8,272 nucleotides of DNA, from positions 1 to 8,272 of the forward strand of contig CALWEE010000065.1 in assembly GCA_944376975.1 (NCBI GenBank), given 5' to 3'. The position numbers and the translations under genes are program-made. Source of the DNA: an uncultured Lachnospiraceae bacterium (GTDB lineage Bacteria; Bacillota; Clostridia; Lachnospirales; Lachnospiraceae). Of the stretch, positions 1 through 5,352 are shown piece by piece. Position 1 is the stretch's first letter, and each line of letters starts with the position of its first letter. The notes beneath the pieces are model-generated. The model saw only the letters and a program-made list of their open reading frames with translations. It did not search any database and had not been told where the DNA came from.

Positions 1-13
1 GGCTCTCCTCGCC

Positions 14-139
14 GTGCCGAGCTCCTTTCGCTTCGCTTCACTCGCTCACGGGCATTCGCCCTATGGTCATGTCCATCGTCAAGGTCTTTTACGCAAGCGT
101 AAAGACTTTGACGATCTCCCTGACCGCACGGCTCGGTGC
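14..139. repeat. Structured inverted-repeat element (possible ncRNA or small repetitive element)
   Basis: Two nested inverted repeats are visible. The inner one pairs 75-94 with 97-115. It is about 19 bp with one unpaired T and one G-T pair, and it has a very tight loop around positions 93-98. The outer one pairs 14-22 with 131-139 (9 bp, two G-T pairs). A third small hairpin, GGGC-ATTC-GCCC, sits at 50-61. Read as plus-strand RNA the imperfect positions are G-U wobbles; read as minus-strand RNA they become C-A mismatches, so the plus-strand RNA folds slightly better. No U-tract follows the hairpin, so it is not a simple terminator. Positions 25-50 are a low-complexity CTTCGCTTCACTCGCTC-type stretch. 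I do not recognise the element. It may be a dispersed repeat, a structured RNA, or the edge of something that continues left of the window. Confidence 0.5.
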
Positions 140-149
140 TTTCGTGTAC

Positions 150-178
150 ATTATATCATTCCTTTGGGGGGATGGCAA
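150..178 (-). promoter_or_regulatory. Leftward sigma-A-type promoter reading into the structured element
   Basis: On the minus strand there is a -35 box TTGCCA (178-173), a 17-bp spacer, and a -10 box TATAAT (155-150). Transcription would start near 143 and run left through the inverted repeats toward position 1. The -35 box lies about 19 bases past the ribokinase stop codon. No obvious open reading frame with a ribosome site follows within the window, so the product is either non-coding here or a gene beginning left of position 1. Confidence 0.55.
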
Positions 179-196
179 TTCGTAAGTTGGTCTGTG

Positions 197-1084
197 TTAC
201 AGGCCGAGGGCGTCTTCGACTTCTTTCCGGCAGGGAATGGAGGTGGCCGCGCCGGGTCGTGAGACGGAAAGGGACGCGGCGTGGGAGGCGATACGCAGAG
301 CTTCTTCAGCGGTCCGGCCTTCCATTGTGCATTGAAGGAAATAGCCGGTAAACGTATCGCCGGCCCCTGTGGTGTCCACGGTTTTCGTCGGTATGGCTTC
401 CTGGAATATCCGCCGTGTGGATGACCGGTACAGCGCCCCTTTCTCGCCCAGCGTCAATACGATCTTTAATCCGGGCCAGGAAACCAGAAGGCGTTCGCAG
501 ATCGTTCCCGGGTCGGCGCTCCCGGTCAGCCATTCGCCTTCGATCTCATTGATCAGAAGCCATGTCACCTTGCCCATGTCGCATTGGCCGATCTTTTCGT
601 TGGCGGGCGAGGGATTGAAAGCGATCTTCATCCCTTTTTCCCAGGCCAGGTCGATCAAAAGAGGGACCCCATTAATCTCATTTTGGACAAGGAGGATATC
701 CCCGGCTTCAAAGTGATCCAGTACCTGCCGGATATCCGCTTCTTCTATTGTCTGGTTGGCCCCATCGTACAGCAGGATGGCGTTTTGCCCCGAAGCGCTC
801 ACCTGGATGATCGCCCGGCCGGTATCCGTTCCCGACCGGAACAGATAACGGGTATCCACGCCGGAATCGCTCATCAGCTTTTCCAGCCATCCGCCATCCG
901 CTCCGATCTTTCCCGCGTGGAAAACGCGGGCTCCCGCCCGGGCCAGCGCGATCGACTGGTTCAGGCCTTTCCCGCCGGGATACATTTTAAAACCGAGCGA
1001 CCGCCTTGTCTCGCCCGGCCGCACAAAATCGTCCACCTGATACACGTGATCCACGTTCACTGAGCCGAAATTCAATATTTTCAT
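197..1084 (-). CDS. Ribokinase-like PfkB-family sugar kinase
   Basis: This is a 295-residue cytoplasmic carbohydrate kinase of the PfkB/ribokinase fold, close to the usual ribokinase length of about 300-310. The N-terminus has the ribokinase-like GSVNVDHVYQVD strand. PfkB signature 1 (GGKGLNQ) is at residues 37-43. FNPSPAN is near 156, and the NEIEGEWLTG motif, like ribokinase NExE, is at 179-188. PfkB signature 2 (DTTGAGDTFTG) is at 237-247, with D243 as the expected catalytic base. ATP-dependent phosphorylation of ribose or a related sugar or nucleoside is the likely reaction; the exact substrate cannot be read from sequence. The ATG at 1084 is supported by a GGAGG site at 1097-1093, 8 bases upstream. 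The gene stands alone with its own promoter. No ribose transporter or rbsD is adjacent. Confidence 0.88.
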   Translation of the reverse strand: MKILNFGSVNVDHVYQVDDFVRPGETRRSLGFKMYPGGKGLNQSIALARAGARVFHAGKIGADGGWLEKLMSDSGVDTRYLFRSGTDTGRAIIQVSASGQNAILLYDGANQTIEEADIRQVLDHFEAGDILLVQNEINGVPLLIDLAWEKGMKIAFNPSPANEKIGQCDMGKVTWLLINEIEGEWLTGSADPGTICERLLVSWPGLKIVLTLGEKGALYRSSTRRIFQEAIPTKTVDTTGAGDTFTGYFLQCTMEGRTAEEALRIASHAASLSVSRPGAATSIPCRKEVEDALGL

Positions 1085-1116
1085 TTTCGCCGCCTCCGCT
1101 CGTCCTGTTTTATTCC

Positions 1117-1145
1117 ATTATAAAGCGTTTGCCCGCGCGTGTCTA
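1117..1145 (-). promoter_or_regulatory. Promoter of the sugar kinase gene
   Basis: On the minus strand, -35 TAGACA (1145-1140), 17-bp spacer, -10 TATAAT (1122-1117). Transcription would start near 1110, giving a leader of about 26 bases that contains the GGAGG ribosome site. It lies just past the terminator of the upstream dehydrogenase gene, so the kinase appears to be transcribed independently. Confidence 0.65.
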
Positions 1146-1157
1146 ATACTGGCGCGC

Positions 1158-1195
1158 AAAAAAAGACTCTGAGACCTTTTGGGGATCTCAAAGCC
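1158..1195 (-). terminator. Intrinsic terminator after the aspartate-semialdehyde dehydrogenase gene
   Basis: On the minus strand, 1195-1184 pairs with 1176-1165 in a 12-bp stem (three G-U pairs) around a 7-base loop. Seven T residues follow (1164-1158). It lies 20 bases past the stop codon of the dehydrogenase gene and ahead of the kinase promoter. Confidence 0.82.
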
Positions 1196-1214
1196 TTTTG
1201 TTCGACTTCAGGAT

Positions 1215-2300
1215 TTATTTCGCCTGGATATATCCCTGGGCTGTCAACAGCTCGGCGCAGAGAACGGCGCCGCCTGCCGCGCCCCTTACGGTATTGTGGG
1301 ACAGGCCGACAAATTTATAATCGTAGATCACGTCTTCGCGCAGACGGCCTACCGATATGCCCATTCCGTTTTCAAAATCCACGTCCAGTTTGACCTGAGG
1401 ACGGTTGTCTTCTTCCAGATACTGGATAAACTGCTTCGGGGCGCTGGGAAGATCCAGTTCCTGCGGAAGGCCTTTAAAGTTGACCATACGGTCGATCAGT
1501 TCTTCTTTTGTCGGTTTTTTCGCGAATTTCACGAATACCGCAGCTGTATGGCCATTAAGAACCGGTACACGGATGCACTGGGTCGTGATGACCGGAGAAT
1601 CCGCTTTAACGATCTGCCCGTCAACAACCTTGCCCCAGAGACGCAGCGGTTCCTGCTCGCTCTTTTCTTCCTCGCCGCCAATGAACGGGATGATGTTTCC
1701 AACCATTTCCGGCCAGTCTTTGAAAGTCTTGCCGGCTCCGGAGATCGCCTGATATGTGGTCGCCACCACTTCTGTCGGTTCAAACTCTTTCCACGCTGTC
1801 AGCACCGGAGCGTAGCTCTGGATGGAACAGTTGGGTTTTACGGCGATGAAACCGCGGGTTGTTCCCAGACGTTTTTTCTGGGCTTCGATCACTTCAAAAT
1901 GTTCCGGGTTGATCTCCGGAACGACCATGGGAACGTCGGGCGTCCAGCGATGGGCGCTGTTGTTGGAAACGACCGGCGTTTCCGTCTTCGCGTAAGCTTC
2001 TTCAATGGCGCGGATCTCGTCTTTTGACATGTCTACCGCGCTGAACACAAAGTCTACCTCCGAAGCGACTTTTTCAACTTCGTTCACGTTCATGACGATC
2101 AGGTCGCGCACCGCCTCCGGCATGGGCGTGTCCATTTTCCAGCGGCCGCCCACGGCCTCCGCGTATGTTTTGCCGGCGGAACGGGGACTTGCCGCGATCG
2201 CCACTACTTCATACCAGGGATGATCTTCCAGAAGAGAGATAAATCTCTGGCCGACCATACCTGTACCGCCAAGAACACCTACTTTTAATTTCTTATCCAT
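1215..2300 (-). CDS. asd: Aspartate-semialdehyde dehydrogenase, archaeal/fungal-type subclass
   Basis: This 361-residue cytoplasmic enzyme reduces L-aspartyl-4-phosphate to aspartate semialdehyde with NADPH. That is the branch-point step toward lysine/diaminopimelate, threonine and methionine. The N-terminal Rossmann motif GGTGMVGQ is at 11-18, and SPRSAGK, suited to NADP phosphate binding, is at 38-44. The catalytic cysteine is C158 in KPNCSIQ, QAISGAG is at 184-190, and the catalytic base is H251 in NGHTAAVF. The IIPFIGGEEEK segment (203-213) and the NTVRGAAGGAVLCAE C-terminus match the archaeal/fungal-type subclass rather than the E. coli or Bacillus forms, as far as I can recall those sequences. 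The ATG at 2300 is preceded by AAAGGAG, about 10 bases away. The gene is monocistronic by its own promoter and terminator. No long lysine-riboswitch-sized leader is present. Confidence 0.95.
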   Translation of the reverse strand: MDKKLKVGVLGGTGMVGQRFISLLEDHPWYEVVAIAASPRSAGKTYAEAVGGRWKMDTPMPEAVRDLIVMNVNEVEKVASEVDFVFSAVDMSKDEIRAIEEAYAKTETPVVSNNSAHRWTPDVPMVVPEINPEHFEVIEAQKKRLGTTRGFIAVKPNCSIQSYAPVLTAWKEFEPTEVVATTYQAISGAGKTFKDWPEMVGNIIPFIGGEEEKSEQEPLRLWGKVVDGQIVKADSPVITTQCIRVPVLNGHTAAVFVKFAKKPTKEELIDRMVNFKGLPQELDLPSAPKQFIQYLEEDNRPQVKLDVDFENGMGISVGRLREDVIYDYKFVGLSHNTVRGAAGGAVLCAELLTAQGYIQAK

Positions 2301-2393
2301 GATGTTTAAACTCCTTTATCCATTTTCTGTACTGCCCCGGAAACAAAATGTCTTCCCCTGGCATACATTTGTCTTTTTATTGGCACAGATTGT

Positions 2394-2422
2394 ATATTAC
2401 ACGAATTTATTTTAAATTGCAA
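2394..2422 (-). promoter_or_regulatory. Promoter of the aspartate-semialdehyde dehydrogenase gene
   Basis: On the minus strand, -35 TTGCAA (2422-2417), exactly 17 bp, -10 TAATAT (2399-2394). Transcription would start near 2387, giving a leader of about 87 bases. The leader shows only a weak hairpin (TGCC/GGCA outer pairs around a GGAA/TTCC stem), and I cannot assign a known riboswitch. The -35 box begins 8 bases past the stop codon of the DUF218 gene, with no terminator between, so read-through from that gene is possible. Confidence 0.68.
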
Positions 2423-2430
2423 CAGTTTTT

Positions 2431-3165
2431 TTATATTTCTTTCCGCCGGAATTGACGGAGGATGAGCCGCGTATACATTTTAGCCAGGGCAAAAATCTCC
2501 CGTACAAAATAATTGAGGCCGAAAACCGGGTGGGAAGGGGCTCCCAGGCCGGAAAAATGTTCCATGCCCACGGCCTTCGCCGTTTTTAAGGCCCGGTAAA
2601 TGTGAAAGCGATTGGTGACGATCACGTAAGACGCGTCCCGTCCGCCGATATCCAGGGAGTATTCCAGGTTCTGCCAGGTGCTCACGGACCGGTCTTCCTC
2701 AATGATACGGGATCTTTCTATGCCCATTTTCTCCAGAACATGGCGGATGCAGCAGGCTTCGCTGATATCTTCCCCGTCGCCCTGACCGCCGGAAGCGATG
2801 GCCACCGCGGCCGGTTCCGCCTTCATATATTTTGCCACCGCCTCGATCCGGTAAAGCAGGAAACGGGAAGGTCGCGTTCCCCGGACGTGGGCGCCCAGTA
2901 TGACCACATGATCCGCGCCCGGTTCCGGCTTTCGCCTGCCTGCCCGCGTCATGCGAAAACAGAGGACGCCGATGGCCGCCCCGCCAAAAAGCGCCGGCAG
3001 CCGAAACGCCCGCGCCGTTTTCTCCGGCAGGCGGGACAAGGCCCAGAAAGCCGCGGCCGTGGCCGCCCAGAACGAAGCGAAAGCAGTCCGGATCCCGGCG
3101 CGGCCGATCAGTATCGTATAATAGCCCAGGCAGAATATGCCCGATATTTTGAATATTTTTTTCAT
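2431..3165 (-). CDS. DUF218 / YdcF-SanA-like membrane protein
   Basis: From the ATG at 3165 this is a 244-residue protein. The N-terminal third is hydrophobic, with likely membrane segments near residues 4-21, 28-45 and 56-71. A DUF218 domain follows from about 85 to 230. Family-typical elements are visible: VVILGAHVRG (87-96), IASGGQGDGEDISEA (123-137), the STWQNLEYS stretch (162-170) and VIVTNRFHIYRA (181-192), the last with its conserved histidine. DUF218 proteins (YdcF, SanA, ElyC) are linked to envelope functions, but the chemistry is mostly unknown. A TTG codon at 3243 would extend the frame by 26 basic residues but has no ribosome site and would break the hydrophobic start, so I prefer 3165. 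The 3165 start itself has only a weak site, and a promoter-like pair sits directly against it. Confidence 0.82.
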   Translation of the reverse strand: MKKIFKISGIFCLGYYTILIGRAGIRTAFASFWAATAAAFWALSRLPEKTARAFRLPALFGGAAIGVLCFRMTRAGRRKPEPGADHVVILGAHVRGTRPSRFLLYRIEAVAKYMKAEPAAVAIASGGQGDGEDISEACCIRHVLEKMGIERSRIIEEDRSVSTWQNLEYSLDIGGRDASYVIVTNRFHIYRALKTAKAVGMEHFSGLGAPSHPVFGLNYFVREIFALAKMYTRLILRQFRRKEI

Positions 3166-3171
3166 TCTACC

Positions 3172-3200
3172 AGTATACAGCGGCCGGCGTCCATATGCAA
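3172..3200 (-). promoter_or_regulatory. Candidate promoter of the DUF218 gene
   Basis: On the minus strand, -35-like TTGCAT (3200-3195), 17-bp spacer, -10 TATACT (3177-3172). The -10 ends only 6 bases before the ATG at 3165, so a transcript from it would have little or no leader. The -35 is weak (three of six consensus bases), which keeps this tentative. Confidence 0.35.
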
Positions 3201-3215
3201 GCGGGAAACCCGCTT
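3199..3215. repeat. Perfect 7-bp inverted repeat upstream of the DUF218 gene
   Basis: AAGCGGG-AAA-CCCGCTT is a perfect palindrome with a 3-base centre. It overlaps the candidate -35 box by two bases. It could be a protein-binding site or a short hairpin in RNA from a more distant start. There is no T-run on either side that would make it a good terminator. Confidence 0.4.
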
Positions 3216-3256
3216 CTTTCCCATTTAAAGTTTTTCGGGCCAAATGAAATAATATC

Positions 3257-3285
3257 TTTATTTTTTCAATAAAATACTATATAAT
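3257..3285 (+). promoter_or_regulatory. Promoter of the acidic protein / S1 protein operon
   Basis: A consensus -10 box TATAAT lies at 3280-3285 in a strongly AT-rich stretch, with a weak -35 (TTTATT, 3257-3262) at 17-bp spacing. Transcription would start near 3292, leaving about 35 bases of leader with the ribosome site AGGAAGGTGAG at 3311-3321. Confidence 0.5.
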
Positions 3286-3326
3286 GTGTTATATTGGTAT
3301 TAAATTGGACAGGAAGGTGAGTATTT

Positions 3327-3635
3327 ATGAAGATAAGCAAATTTTTCAAATTTGTAGCCAAGACTGTAACTGTTGCCGTTGCCATAGGAAGCATCGTGTA
3401 CATCGTTAAAGATATCATTGATAAGAAGTCTTCTGATAACTTTGATGATACCTGGGACGAAGACTTTGAAGATGACTTTGACGACATGTTTGAAGATGAC
3501 GAGGAAGACAGCGCTTCCGGCCGGGAATACGTCAAAGTAAATCCTTCCAAGATGGCTTCTGACGATTCGGACACAGACGCAGCCGAAGACGCGGATCCCG
3601 AAAACGATACCAATGACTCGGAAACGACGAAATAA
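3327..3635 (+). CDS. Small membrane-anchored, highly acidic protein of unknown function
   Basis: This 102-residue protein has a basic N-terminus (MKISKFFKFVAK) followed by one hydrophobic segment at about 9-27. A short basic stop (DKK, 32-34) comes next, and then a very acidic tail. Between residues 37 and 61, 17 of 25 residues are Asp or Glu. Within this stretch an aromatic residue recurs every fourth position: F39, W43, F47, F51, F55. At the DNA level these are five tandem 12-base units. The end (79-98) is again Asp/Glu-rich. The hydrophobic segment reads as a membrane anchor or uncleaved signal with the acidic tail on one face; orientation is inferred only. The ATG is supported by AGGAAGGTGAG at 3311-3321. 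It lies 17 bases before the S1-domain gene, in one operon. I do not recognise the family. Confidence 0.8.
   Translation: MKISKFFKFVAKTVTVAVAIGSIVYIVKDIIDKKSSDNFDDTWDEDFEDDFDDMFEDDEEDSASGREYVKVNPSKMASDDSDTDAAEDADPENDTNDSETTK
3438..3497 (+). repeat. Five tandem 12-base coding units (x-aromatic-acid-acid)
   Basis: Within the acidic protein, residues 38-57 read NFDD-TWDE-DFED-DFDD-MFED, five diverged units of four codons. A sixth, DEED, lacks the aromatic. The DNA units share the pattern NNN-TTT-GA(A/T/C)-GA(T/C), with TGG replacing TTT once, which suggests growth by short tandem duplication. Confidence 0.65.
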
Positions 3636-3652
3636 ATGGATGAGGTGACAAT

Positions 3653-4309
3653 ATGAGTGAAACAGCACATACAACAGAAGAAAAGATTTCCTGGGGCGCG
3701 CTCCAGGAGATGATGGACGCCGGAACAGTCCTTACAGTAAAGGTAAGCGGCGTTGTCAACGCGGGCGTGATCGCCTATGTGGAGGGCCGTCGTGGTTTTA
3801 TCCCGGCTTCTCAGATCACCAACGGCTATGTTGAAGATCTGAACGACTGGCTGGACAAAGAAGTTGATGTCAAGATCATCACCGTTGATGAAGAAAAACG
3901 CCGTCTGGTACTTTCCGGCAGAGTCGTTGCCCAGGAAAAGGCCGCGGCCGAGCAGCAGGCCATGATCGACGCGATCCAGGTGGGCGAAGTATTTGACGGC
4001 ACCGTCGAAAAGCTGACCACTTACGGCGCGTTTATCCGTCTTGAAAACGGCCTGAGCGGTCTGGTGCACATTTCCCAGATCAGCACGAAACGCATCAAGA
4101 CGCCCAACGAAGTATTAAAGACAGGCGACAGCGTTAAAGTAAAAGTCATCAACAAAAAAGACGGCAAACTCAGCCTGAGCATGAAGGCTCTTCAGAGCGG
4201 CGAGACACATGAACGCGCTCCCCGTGAAAACTTCAAGTTCAAATCCGAAGGCGAAGCTTCTACCGCTCTCGGCTCCTTACTGGCCGGCATCAAACTGGAC
4301 GAAAAATAA
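3653..4309 (+). CDS. Protein with two S1 RNA-binding domains
   Basis: This 218-residue cytoplasmic protein is built almost entirely of two S1 (OB-fold) domains. The first spans roughly 23-93 (GTVLTVKVSGVVNAGVIAYV, then GRRGFIPASQI). The second spans about 110-180 and is more canonical (GTVEKLTTYGAFIRLENGLSGLVHISQIS). An Ala/Gln/Glu-rich linker (95-106) joins them. A 38-residue charged tail ends in GSLLAGIKLDEK. S1 domains bind single-stranded RNA, as in ribosomal protein S1, PNPase and YugI/GSP13-type proteins. A role in translation or RNA handling is likely, but the specific target is unknown. It is much shorter than full-length S1 (four to six domains), and no other enzymatic domain is present. 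The ATG is supported by GAGGTGA at 3642-3648. It is cotranscribed with the acidic membrane protein and ends at a strong terminator. Confidence 0.9.
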   Translation: MSETAHTTEEKISWGALQEMMDAGTVLTVKVSGVVNAGVIAYVEGRRGFIPASQITNGYVEDLNDWLDKEVDVKIITVDEEKRRLVLSGRVVAQEKAAAEQQAMIDAIQVGEVFDGTVEKLTTYGAFIRLENGLSGLVHISQISTKRIKTPNEVLKTGDSVKVKVINKKDGKLSLSMKALQSGETHERAPRENFKFKSEGEASTALGSLLAGIKLDEK

Positions 4310-4314
4310 TACGT

Positions 4315-4358
4315 AAAAAATGTCTGTTCACAGCGCGGACCGTGAACAGACATTTTTT
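4315..4358. terminator. Bidirectional intrinsic terminator between convergent operons
   Basis: A perfect inverted repeat pairs 4315-4331 with 4342-4358: an 11-bp core TGTCTGTTCAC/GTGAACAGACA flanked by A6 and T7, with a 10-base loop. The flanking A and T runs give a U-tract in either direction. It lies 5 bases past the S1-gene stop and overlaps the stop codon of the oxidoreductase gene, so it serves both transcripts. Confidence 0.93.
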
Positions 4359-5347
4359 TATGCCCGGTCGATGACGCGGATACCCACTTGCCGTCTTGCC
4401 TCATCCAGGATCTTCTGGACGAGCAGGCTGTGCTCCAGCTGCCTGTCATGTCCTGCCCGGTCACCTGAAACGACCATATCCGCGAAAGCTTTCAGTTCAT
4501 AATAAAGCCGTTCTTTTTCTTCATTCAGTGAAAAATCCACCGTTTCTTTTGTCTTATCATCGGTCCATGAAAAACGTTCAAAGAAATTGGCTTTACTTTC
4601 TCCGTATATATAGCCCGCTTCGCCCTGGATGCTGACGCGAGGGGGAGACGTACTGTCTTTGGCAGCCGACAAAACGCACACTCTTCCCGGATACGTCAGG
4701 ACGAGTACGCCGGACGTATCAACGCCTTTTTGGATGTTGGCGTCATAATGTATGGACGCGGGCTCGCCGAACAGCCCGGTCACAAAATGGATATTATATA
4801 CGTTCAGGTCCATCAGCGCGCCGCCGCTTTTTTCCGGATCGAATACCGGATGGATGATCCCTTCTTTAAACTGATCGTACCGGCTGGAATGTTGGCAAAA
4901 GCTCAGTTCCGCCATGCGGATCGGTCCCAGTTTTGGAAGCAGTTCTTTTACTTTTTCATAATTGGGAAAATACTGATTGCTGATCGCCTCGAACAGCCAC
5001 AGGCCCTTCTCCCGGGCCAGATCCGAAAGCTTCTTCGCTTCCCTGAAACTGGAACAGAAAGGCTTTTCGCAGATCACCGATTTTCCCTTTTCCAAAGCCT
5101 TCGCGCAAAACAGATAATGAAGATCGTTGGGCACAGCCACATAGATCATGTCCAGATCGTCATCGTCCAGCATCGCGTCATAATCGTCGTAAATCTCCCG
5201 GATCCCGTACTGATCCGCCAGGCTTTTTTGCCGTTTTGCCGACCGGCGGGTGGCGCATATGGCTTTTAGCTGGAAAAAATCCAGTTTTTTCGCCGCTTCC
5301 AGGAATCCTGGGACGATCATCCCGGCTCCGGCTATTCCTATGTTCAT
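4358..5347 (-). CDS. Gfo/Idh/MocA-family NAD(P)-dependent oxidoreductase
   Basis: This 329-residue cytoplasmic dehydrogenase has an N-terminal Rossmann domain, with GAGMIVPG at 7-14. It also has the EKPF motif at 94-97, whose lysine K95 is the usual catalytic or binding lysine. The alpha/beta C-terminal domain carries GGALMDLNVYNIHF (175-188), with D180 and Y184 in the D-x3-Y arrangement of the glucose-fructose oxidoreductase and dihydrodiol dehydrogenase branch. The substrate is probably a sugar, inositol or related polyol, but it cannot be fixed from sequence. Three in-frame starts exist: GTG 5356, ATG 5353 and ATG 5347. I choose 5347 because GGAG at 5359-5356 is then 8 bases away and the protein begins directly at the Rossmann strand; 5353 would leave only 2 bases. 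It is the last gene of the leftward operon. Confidence 0.92.
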   Translation of the reverse strand: MNIGIAGAGMIVPGFLEAAKKLDFFQLKAICATRRSAKRQKSLADQYGIREIYDDYDAMLDDDDLDMIYVAVPNDLHYLFCAKALEKGKSVICEKPFCSSFREAKKLSDLAREKGLWLFEAISNQYFPNYEKVKELLPKLGPIRMAELSFCQHSSRYDQFKEGIIHPVFDPEKSGGALMDLNVYNIHFVTGLFGEPASIHYDANIQKGVDTSGVLVLTYPGRVCVLSAAKDSTSPPRVSIQGEAGYIYGESKANFFERFSWTDDKTKETVDFSLNEEKERLYYELKAFADMVVSGDRAGHDRQLEHSLLVQKILDEARRQVGIRVIDRA

Positions 5348-5352
5348 GTTCA

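Noticed and set aside
75..115. Intrinsic terminator for the kinase gene
   Set aside because: The hairpin is long and stable, but no T-run follows on either strand, and a promoter lies between the kinase stop and the hairpin.
1..145. Open minus-strand frame through the element (arginine/serine-rich, reading to the window edge)
   Set aside because: It has no ATG or supported start after the promoter, and the composition follows the low-complexity repeats. Without sequence left of position 1 it cannot be called a gene.
14..262. 82-residue plus-strand frame at the left edge
   Set aside because: It runs through the inverted repeats and into the antisense of the kinase end, has no ribosome site, and its content is low-complexity.
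1179..2027. 282-residue open frame on the plus strand
   Set aside because: It is antisense to the dehydrogenase gene, which has full catalytic motifs, a promoter, a ribosome site and a terminator. The antisense product matches nothing I recognise and lacks a ribosome site.
2301..2430. Lysine riboswitch or T-box ahead of the dehydrogenase gene
   Set aside because: The predicted leader is about 87 bases, too short for either class. No T-box sequence or lysine-riboswitch core is visible, and no terminator hairpin precedes the gene.
3162..3194. Ten-codon minus-strand reading frame whose TGA overlaps the DUF218 ATG
   Set aside because: It has no ribosome site and sits on the candidate promoter itself; the ATGA overlap is easily due to chance.
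3266..4069. 267-residue open frame on the minus strand
   Set aside because: It lies antisense to both the acidic protein and the S1 gene. Its serine run is simply the complement of the acidic repeat, and the sense genes have clear starts and domains.
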